Origin: Bacteroidales bacterium
GTDB lineage: Bacteria; Bacteroidota; Bacteroidia; Bacteroidales; JAOZVK01
Direction: 5' to 3'
DNA: 10,520 nt
Assembly: GCA_029938185.1 (NCBI GenBank)
Contig: JAOZVK010000162.1
Coordinates: 1 to 10,520, forward strand
The notes under the pieces were generated by a model. That model saw nothing but the letters and a program-made list of their open reading frames with translations, made no database searches and had not been told where the DNA came from. The translations under genes and the position numbers were made by a program. Shown here in pieces: positions 5,562 through 10,520 of the stretch; positions within the stretch are counted from its first letter, which is position 1, and every line of letters begins with the position of its first letter.

Positions 5562-7793
5562 GACTCTTGTTGGTTTTTCTGTCAAAAAAGTAACAAAATT
5601 GCTTCTCATTCCAGTACTACCCGTTTCTTTATCAATTTTAATATCTGAAATTAGTTCAGTATCACTTATTCCACTACCAAACCCATTTGTTAATCTTTTG
5701 TCAGTACGTCCAAATCCATGTACCATAAAAACAGAATCCCATCTAATTCGTTCTGTAATTCTTACTTTTATAGAAAAAGAAGATACCCTATTCATATGAT
5801 TTTTTAACCATATTTTTTGACCATTTTTTAAACCCCATTCTTCAGCAACTTTTGGATTTACCCACAATTTGTTTTCTTTTGTGATATCCATTAAATTTGG
5901 ATTATTGGTTGTTCTACTAAATGTGTGTGCAGGAGTTCGTCCGTAAATCAATCTATAAAAACCCTGTTCAGGTTCGGGATGTGCTTTGTAAACTGGCATT
6001 GCATCGAAACCATACGATTCGAGAACCGATGAGTATAATTCTATTTTACCCGATGGAGTATGAAATTCTGGTTCTTCTCCTTCGGCAAAATATAAATCGT
6101 CAAACTTTCGTCCTATTTTTTTAACTCCCAAATGTTTCATTTCTTCGAGCGAAGAGCCAATCTTTTTTAGTTGCCAATCTAAAACTTCCGAATAGTCTTC
6201 AAATTTGAAAAATTCGCCTAATCCTAATTGTTCCGATATTTTTTTGCAAATCCACCATCCTGGTTTCGAGTCGAATCTTGGTTTAGCAGCTGGCATTCTT
6301 AATGCAATATTTGGTTCTCTATGCTGCGAAACTCTAATATCATCGTATCTTTCGAGATATGTACATTCGGGCAAAACAATATCTGCAAAACCTGTGATTT
6401 CTGCTGGCATTGTATCAACAACAACAAGATATTCCAGATTATTAATAGCTTCTACTGTATTATTTAGGTCTGGCATTGTTGCAATTAAATTTGTTCCTGC
6501 AACAAACCATGCTTTAATTGGGTGTTCACCTTTGTATGCAGGGTGCGAACCATCAACCAAGGCATTTGTAACTCCAGTACTTGCCAATGGATATTCTCCT
6601 TTTTTCACATCGCGCCATGTCCATTTTGGTTTTGGAAATTTGGGACTTGGATATTTAGGCAATTTAGCTTTTTCGGGAATAAAAAAACCACCTTTGCGAC
6701 CCCACGAACCAAGCAAAGCATTTAAAATTGCTACTGCACGTAATCTTTGAGTATCATCACCATACCATGTAACATGCCTTCCAGGATGTATGATAACAGA
6801 TGGCGAAGCTTTTGCCATTTCGTAAGCACTATTAATTATTAAGTCTGGTTTAATTGTAGTTATACCGTAAGCCCATTCTGGAGTAAAGTTTTTAACATGT
6901 TCTTTTAATTGCTCAAAACCACTTGTGTTTTTTTCTACATATTCTTTGTCGAAAAACTCTTCCTTTATAATAATATGTATCCAAGCTAACAATAATGCAA
7001 GATCTGTAGAGGGTTTTATTGGCAGCCAATATTTTGATTTGCTTGCAGCTGTCGAAAATCTTGGGTCAACTGTAATTATTGTAGCATCTTTATCAATTGC
7101 ATCAGACATTTCCTGAACTTGTCCATTATGCATATTTTCGCCTAAATGTGAACCTATTAATACCAAGCATTTTGTATCTCTAATATCAAGTGGCTCTGGA
7201 GAGTGTAGTGGGTGTCCAAAAGTTACTTTAAACGCTTCTTCTCTTGGTCCTTTGCATTGTGCGTATGCTGGTCCTACAATATTTTTGCTTCCATATGCTT
7301 TAAATAATTTTGCAAAGTGCTTTCCACTCGAACCATGTTTAAACAAAGCAAAACTCTCTGAACCATATTTATTTTTTATTTCTTTCATCATCTTTGCAAT
7401 TGTCTCAATTGCTTCTTCCCACGAAATCTCAACAAATTTTTGATTTCCAGGTTCTCCAACACGTTTCAAAGGTTTTTTTAGTCTATCATTATCTGTATAC
7501 ATTCCTACTCCACCGGTTCCTCTTGGACAAAATCGTCCATTACTATGTGGGTCATCTTCGTTTCCAATTATTTTCCAAATTTTATCATTTTTATCAGTAT
7601 AAACCCAGCCTGCGCAATTCCAAAAACATACCTCACAATAATTAGGGTATCTTTTAGCCTCAATATCATCAAGCTTTTTTTCATCTGATTTTATCATCCC
7701 TGGAATCCAATTTAACAAAGGAGTTGTTGCAAGTGCAATACCTCCTGCTCCCATTGATGATATTTTTATAAAATCTCTTCTATTTGTTTTCAT
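5559..7793 (-). CDS. Tat-exported molybdopterin oxidoreductase catalytic subunit (PsrA/PhsA-like)
   Basis: This 744-residue protein is the usual length for PsrA/PhsA-type enzymes. The N-terminus has a twin-arginine motif (NRRDFIK, 4-10) and a hydrophobic stretch to about 32, so export by Tat is expected. An N-terminal [4Fe-4S] site is formed by Cys53, Cys56, Cys60 and Cys89 in CEVCFWNC and GRFCPRG. Cys180, in YAQCKGPREEAF, is at the position of the molybdenum-coordinating Cys in this branch of the DMSO-reductase superfamily. The molybdopterin-dinucleotide-binding C-terminal domain is visible from about 610 on, with GRTPAHTFSRTTNNP and VHGFG near the end. With the downstream Fe-S and NrfD genes it makes a three-subunit respiratory complex. 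Sulfur-permease and rhodanese-like neighbours favour an inorganic sulfur substrate such as polysulfide, thiosulfate or tetrathionate. Subfamily assignment needs a tree; arsenate- or selenate-type relatives cannot be excluded from motifs alone. It is the first gene of the cluster. Confidence 0.93.
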   Translation of the reverse strand: MKTNRRDFIKISSMGAGGIALATTPLLNWIPGMIKSDEKKLDDIEAKRYPNYCEVCFWNCAGWVYTDKNDKIWKIIGNEDDPHSNGRFCPRGTGGVGMYTDNDRLKKPLKRVGEPGNQKFVEISWEEAIETIAKMMKEIKNKYGSESFALFKHGSSGKHFAKLFKAYGSKNIVGPAYAQCKGPREEAFKVTFGHPLHSPEPLDIRDTKCLVLIGSHLGENMHNGQVQEMSDAIDKDATIITVDPRFSTAASKSKYWLPIKPSTDLALLLAWIHIIIKEEFFDKEYVEKNTSGFEQLKEHVKNFTPEWAYGITTIKPDLIINSAYEMAKASPSVIIHPGRHVTWYGDDTQRLRAVAILNALLGSWGRKGGFFIPEKAKLPKYPSPKFPKPKWTWRDVKKGEYPLASTGVTNALVDGSHPAYKGEHPIKAWFVAGTNLIATMPDLNNTVEAINNLEYLVVVDTMPAEITGFADIVLPECTYLERYDDIRVSQHREPNIALRMPAAKPRFDSKPGWWICKKISEQLGLGEFFKFEDYSEVLDWQLKKIGSSLEEMKHLGVKKIGRKFDDLYFAEGEEPEFHTPSGKIELYSSVLESYGFDAMPVYKAHPEPEQGFYRLIYGRTPAHTFSRTTNNPNLMDITKENKLWVNPKVAEEWGLKNGQKIWLKNHMNRVSSFSIKVRITERIRWDSVFMVHGFGRTDKRLTNGFGSGISDTELISDIKIDKETGSTGMRSNFVTFLTEKPTRV

Positions 7794-7810
7794 TTGACAA
7801 TAGTTTTATA

Positions 7811-7824
7811 TTGATATATATCAA
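7811..7824. promoter_or_regulatory. Exact FNR-type binding palindrome upstream of the molybdoenzyme gene
   Basis: TTGAT-ATAT-ATCAA matches the FNR consensus TTGAT-N4-ATCAA at every fixed base, and the palindrome extends one base each side (7810-7825). Its centre is about 25 bases before the ATG at 7793. That is too close for classical activation at -41.5, since the transcript would then start inside the gene. It sits downstream of the candidate -7 element at 7838-7845. It could be a repressor-type operator, or serve a CRP/FNR relative with other geometry. The match is seen directly; the regulator is inferred. Confidence 0.5.
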
Positions 7825-7837
7825 TAATAATATTACT

Positions 7838-7845
7838 CAAAGTTA
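7838..7845 (-). promoter_or_regulatory. Candidate Bacteroidota -7 promoter element for the sulfur cluster
   Basis: On the minus strand this octamer reads TAACTTTG, an exact match to the Bacteroidota sigma -7 consensus TAnnTTTG. The leader to the ATG at 7793 would be about 37 nt. No clear TTTG -33 element is seen about 19-21 bases upstream, so the call rests on one short motif in AT-rich DNA. Confidence 0.35.
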
Positions 7846-8027
7846 AGACTGTATTTAATATTTATCTATTTTGTAAAACATATTTTTATATTTATTATGA
7901 AAAAGTATTTAAATACGTATTTATACAATGCACATAATAAATAAGATAACTCTTATTTGTATTTAATTTAAATAGAGTAAAATGTCAAAAAACATATATT
8001 GTTATGTATATATGTTGATATTTTTGG

Positions 8028-8126
8028 CTACACACGTAGCCGTTGTTTGCCCTCTACGATGGTGTTAAGTTCATTACATTCATTTTCTATCAATATTTTA
8101 CTTTTACGAGGTATTTTTGCAAACAT
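8028..8126 (-). CDS. Possible 32-residue small protein of unknown function
   Basis: An ATG at 8124-8126 opens a 32-codon frame ending in TAG at 8028-8030. The product begins MFAKIPRKSKILI, continues ENECNELNTIV and ends EGKQRLRV; it is charged, with one Cys. An in-frame TGA lies three codons upstream, so this is the full frame. The 3' half (about 8026-8070) is much richer in GC than the surrounding DNA, and a perfect 6-bp hairpin (8026-8041) overlaps the stop. The frame is short enough to be chance. The GC contrast suggests either a real small gene, a remnant of a larger one, or imported sequence. I do not recognise the family. Confidence 0.2.
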   Translation of the reverse strand: MFAKIPRKSKILIENECNELNTIVEGKQRLRV

Positions 8127-8423
8127 TAAAAATCAATAAAAAATTACAAAAATTGCAAAATTCGGTTATGGCTTGAAACATGTCGCATATTTTTGTTTAT
8201 TTCATAGTTTGTCTTTGTATTTATTTTATATTTTTGTAATTTGCAATCTAACAAACAAATTTACAGATATATTTGTGAATATTTACTATAATTATTAGCA
8301 TATTTCATAATTTTATTTTGCATATAATTCTACTTTACGAACTTAAAACTATTTGATAATTAAACTATTAAAACATTTTTATTAGTATTTCAAATATTTA
8401 GTATAATGTATTTAATTGCTTTT

Positions 8424-8505
8424 GCCCTTTCAGGGCGTTCTTGCTTATGAATGCATTTATACATAGGGCGTTGCCCCATGTTAATGCTTATGCCCATTCA
8501 GGGCA
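8424..8505 (+). repeat. Three-hairpin GCCC/GGGC intergenic repeat
   Basis: Three small hairpins stand close together in AT-rich DNA: GCCCT-TTC-AGGGC (8424-8436), CAT.GGGC-GTT-GCCC.ATG (8462-8480, one mismatch) and TGCCC-ATTCA-GGGCA (8491-8505). The linkers include TTAATGCTTATG. Such GCCC/GGGC hairpin clusters are, to my memory, common in Bacteroidota intergenic regions and resemble REP-like elements; no transposase is present here. The first hairpin has the same 5-bp stem with TTC loop as the AGGTC repeat family. Confidence 0.7.
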
Positions 8506-8679
8506 GAAAAACTCGAGAAATAGAAATTCAAGATACTAACTATTTATTTTTTGAAGTCCGAAACTTTAGTAATACTACTTATAGAATATGAACAATAAAT
8601 AAAAAAAAATAGTAATTTTAAAATAATATTTAACTTTGAATTGATTATTTTTGTAAAACATTTCACTTATTGAACCTCT

Positions 8680-8833
8680 AAGTAGTTTAACAAAAGTTTT
8701 TCGATATTTATGTTTTATAAATTGTATATTAAGGTCTTCGACCTATTTAATGTGGCTTACGTATTTTCACAAACTACTGTTATATTGTTAATTATAATAA
8801 ACCAAATGTCGAAAAACTTTTGTAACAGTACTT
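8680..8833. repeat. 154-bp MITE-like element with 30-bp imperfect inverted ends
   Basis: The left arm (8680-8709) and the reverse complement of the right arm (8804-8833) agree at 26 of 30 positions around the core ACAAAAGTTTTTCGA. The interior carries a hairpin repeat (8731-8765) and no open frame. A single similar arm occurs at 3311-3340. No clear target-site duplication is visible. It could be a small non-autonomous transposable element or a large cruciform-forming structure. It is followed after eight bases by the 99-bp repeat. Confidence 0.5.
8731..8765 (+). repeat. Hairpin repeat copy inside the 154-bp element
   Basis: AAGGTC-TTC-GACCT is followed by ATTTAATGTGGCTTACGTAT, a near-consensus copy (GTGG instead of GTTG). 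No gene end is adjacent on the plus strand, so this copy is not linked to a stop codon. Confidence 0.75.
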
Positions 8834-8841
8834 ATAAGTAG

Positions 8842-8940
8842 ATTGACAATTGATAATAAACAATTGATAATTTTGTTTACACCAGAATTACAATAAGTTA
8901 TAACTTTACAAAGTGTCGATTTTATATGATAACCTACTTA
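8842..8940 (+). repeat. 99-bp near-identical repeat, copy 2
   Basis: This is the partner of 3590-3688, with one substitution (T at 8901). Its right end lies 49 bases before the ATG of the sugar transferase gene, so it forms part of that gene's upstream region. The flanking sequences differ between the two copies, so the match ends sharply at 8940. The left boundary also resembles the other copy for a few more bases (ATAAGTA) with a one-base offset. Confidence 0.9.
8868..8875 (+). promoter_or_regulatory. Weak candidate promoter element for the sugar transferase gene
   Basis: TAATTTTG matches the Bacteroidota -7 consensus TAnnTTTG and has ATTG 22 bases upstream as a poor -33 candidate. It lies within the 99-bp repeat. 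The other copy carries the same octamer at 3616-3623 with no plus-strand gene downstream, which argues against a dedicated promoter. The leader would be just over 100 nt. Confidence 0.25.
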
Positions 8941-8989
8941 AACAATTTTAAACAAGTCGAAAGCTTTAAATAAACATTAAAAACCCCAT

Positions 8990-10417
8990 ATGTCAATAAA
9001 AAAAAGTAATACTAAGCAAATTATTTTATATATAATTTTTGATTATATAAGTGCAGTTACTGCTTGGAGCATATTTTATATATTTCGCAAAGTATATATT
9101 GAATCTGAAAAATTCGGATATGCAATTGATATTGAATTTAGCAAAAACTATTTTATTGGAGTATTCGGTTTAGCACTATTTTGGGTAATTTTATACAGTT
9201 TAATAGGATTTTACAAAGTTCAATTTGTACGCTCCCGACTTAAAGAATTAGGTCAAAGTTTATTAATCACAATAATTGGAGTTATAATTATATTCATAGT
9301 TCTGATTCTTGACGATACAATTGTTAATCATAGAAGCTATTACTTCTCTATATCAGTTCTTTTCCTATTACATTTTTTCATTTCGTATATACCTCGTCTA
9401 ATAATTACAAATTCAATTATCAAAAATATAAAAAAAGGCAAAATTGTGTACAACACATTGATAATTGGAAATAATGGTACAGCTCTAAATATTTATAATG
9501 CATTTCAAGACTTATATGAGCCAGTTGGATACAACTTTGTTGGCTTTGTTAGTATTGACAATAGTATAGATAAAAAACTCACTAACAAACTCAAGCATCT
9601 TGGAAATATTTTACTACTTAACCAAGTAATAAAAGAGAACAATATTGTAAATATAATAATTGCTATAAAATCATATGAATATAATAAAATAAGTGAAATA
9701 ATTAATGAATTATTTCAATTCAATATATCAATAAAAATTGTTCCTGGATTATATAATATGCTAATAGGTAGGGCAAAAATGAGCAATTTGTATAATCCCC
9801 CTTTAATTGAAGTTACATATGATATGATGTCTGAGTGGCAAAAAGTAGCAAAACAAATTATTGATATTTGCTTTTCGTCATTATTTATTATTTTTTTTTC
9901 TCCTCTTTATATATTAATAGCAATTGGTATAAAATTATCATCAAAAGGTCCAATTTTTTATAAACAAAAACGAATTGGTAAAAATACTACCCCCTTTATT
10001 ATATACAAATTCAGAACAATGATTATTGATGCAGAAAAGGGAACACCTCAATTGTCATCACCAAATGATAAAAGAATAACAAAATTTGGATTTTGGTTAA
10101 GAAAATATCGTCTTGACGAAATACCTCAGTTTTTTAATGTAATCAAAGGAAACATGTCTCTTGTTGGACCTCGTCCTGAGCGACAATTTTATATAAATCA
10201 GATTGTTAAAAAAGCTCCTCATTATTTACATTTACTGAAAGTTAAACCCGGTATAACATCATGGGGACAAGTTAGATATGGATATGCTGAAAATGTTGAA
10301 GAAATGATTCTCCGATTAAAATATGATATTCTATATATTGAAAATATGTCCTTATATATTGATTTTAAAATATTGATTTACACAATAAAAACTGTTTTAG
10401 AAGCAAACGGAAAATAA
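8990..10417 (+). CDS. Polyprenyl-phosphate sugar phosphotransferase (WbaP/WcaJ-like), exopolysaccharide initiator
   Basis: This complete 475-residue protein transfers a sugar-1-phosphate from a nucleotide sugar to undecaprenyl phosphate at the cytoplasmic membrane, the first step of capsule, exopolysaccharide or O-antigen assembly. Four hydrophobic segments lie at about 11-32, 54-74, 89-107 and 117-138. A Rossmann-like CoA-binding-type domain follows (about 150-255, starting with TLIIGNNGTALNIY). A fifth membrane segment (about 288-313) precedes the catalytic bacterial sugar transferase domain. Signature motifs there are YKQKRIGKNTTPFIIYKFRTM (324-344), RKYRLDEIPQFFNVIKG (371-387) with the catalytic Asp375-Glu376 pair, and MSLVGPRPE (389-397), ending with KPGITSWGQVRYGY (419-432). 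Length fits the WbaP/WcaJ family. The sugar specificity (glucose or galactose) cannot be read. It is divergent from the sulfur cluster and unrelated to it. Its stop codon coincides with the start of a hairpin repeat. Confidence 0.93.
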   Translation: MSIKKSNTKQIILYIIFDYISAVTAWSIFYIFRKVYIESEKFGYAIDIEFSKNYFIGVFGLALFWVILYSLIGFYKVQFVRSRLKELGQSLLITIIGVIIIFIVLILDDTIVNHRSYYFSISVLFLLHFFISYIPRLIITNSIIKNIKKGKIVYNTLIIGNNGTALNIYNAFQDLYEPVGYNFVGFVSIDNSIDKKLTNKLKHLGNILLLNQVIKENNIVNIIIAIKSYEYNKISEIINELFQFNISIKIVPGLYNMLIGRAKMSNLYNPPLIEVTYDMMSEWQKVAKQIIDICFSSLFIIFFSPLYILIAIGIKLSSKGPIFYKQKRIGKNTTPFIIYKFRTMIIDAEKGTPQLSSPNDKRITKFGFWLRKYRLDEIPQFFNVIKGNMSLVGPRPERQFYINQIVKKAPHYLHLLKVKPGITSWGQVRYGYAENVEEMILRLKYDILYIENMSLYIDFKILIYTIKTVLEANGK

Positions 10418-10445
10418 GGTCTTCAACCTATTTAATGTTGCTTAG
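10416..10445 (+). repeat. Hairpin repeat copy that begins on the sugar transferase stop codon
   Basis: The TAA stop (10415-10417) runs into AGGTC-TTC-AACCT, then ATTTAATGTTGCTTAGG. One stem pair is lost (G to A in the right arm). A further degenerate half, AAGGTCTAAGACT, lies at 10459-10471. As a terminator it would be weak, since no T tract follows. Confidence 0.7.
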
Positions 10446-10520
10446 GAAACTACGAATTAAGGTCTAAGACTGGGGTGTTAATAATCAATAAATTTGTATC
10501 ATGCTAATTTTATTCTTACA

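Larger units (their letters stand above)
7794..8989. other. 1.2-kb divergent intergenic region between sulfur cluster and sugar transferase
   Basis: No gene of ordinary size is supported. The left part (7794-7930) holds regulatory candidates for the molybdoenzyme: an FNR-type palindrome, a TAnnTTTG match and overlapping 12-bp palindromes. At 8028-8126 there is a possible small minus-strand ORF. Positions 8127-8420 and 8510-8675 are AT-rich with nothing I can name. From 8420 on, repeats dominate: a three-hairpin unit, a 154-bp inverted-repeat element and a 99-bp repeat. Confidence 0.75.

Noticed and set aside
6205..6750. 181-codon plus-strand frame
   Set aside because: It lies wholly antisense to the molybdoenzyme gene, whose family motifs on the other strand are unambiguous, and its product has no recognisable features.
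8026..8041. Perfect hairpin GGCTAC-ACAC-GTAGCC as an intrinsic terminator
   Set aside because: On the plus strand it is followed by GTTGTTTGCC and on the minus strand by AAAAA, so neither side has the needed T tract. No full-size gene ends here.
7794..8989. tRNA, rRNA or riboswitch in the long intergenic region
   Set aside because: I saw no cloverleaf, CCA-type acceptor end, rRNA-like segment or known riboswitch core. The hairpins present are short repeat units.

Overview
The window looks like a chromosomal segment of an AT-rich member of the Bacteroidota, probably anaerobic or facultative. The evidence is the very low GC content, A-rich leaders without clear Shine-Dalgarno sequences, TAnnTTTG-type promoter matches, Bacteroidota-style intergenic repeats, and the protein families present. 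The lineage call is inference from style, not from a marker gene.

Positions 249-7793 carry seven genes, all on the minus strand. In transcription order they encode a Tat-exported molybdopterin oxidoreductase catalytic subunit (PsrA/PhsA-like), a four-cluster ferredoxin subunit (PsrB-like), an NrfD/PsrC membrane subunit, two half-size YeeE/YedE sulfur-permease proteins, and two membrane-anchored rhodanese-fold proteins. The likely theme is handling of an inorganic sulfur compound (polysulfide, thiosulfate, tetrathionate or similar). The Psr-like complex would exchange electrons between the quinone pool and the substrate outside the cytoplasmic membrane. The YeeE/YedE pair would move a sulfur species across the membrane, and the rhodanese-like proteins would carry or bind sulfur in the periplasm. 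The exact substrate and direction cannot be read from sequence.

The most unusual feature is in the two rhodanese-like proteins. Both have Ser where the catalytic Cys of rhodaneses normally sits, and both end in the same Lys-rich then Glu-rich tail closing with Glu-Glu-Glu-Glu-Gly-Gly-Cys. In one of them this terminal Cys is the only cysteine of the protein. This suggests a flexible C-terminal sulfur-carrier arm, by analogy with SoxY and DsrC.

Positions 7794-8989 are a 1.2 kb divergent intergenic region. It holds an exact FNR-type palindrome just upstream of the molybdoenzyme, a candidate promoter, a possible 32-residue small ORF, a three-hairpin GCCC/GGGC repeat, a 154-bp inverted-repeat (MITE-like) element and one copy of a 99-bp repeat.

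Positions 8990-10417 (plus strand) encode a complete polyprenyl-phosphate sugar phosphotransferase (WbaP/WcaJ-like), the usual initiator of capsule, exopolysaccharide or O-antigen assembly. It is unrelated to the sulfur locus and may be the first gene of a polysaccharide cluster continuing to the right.

Almost every gene junction is filled with interspersed repeats. The commonest is a short hairpin unit (AGGTC-TTC-GACCT) followed by a conserved TTTAATGTTGCTTACG module. It often begins on or directly after a stop codon, and in one copy looks like an intrinsic terminator.
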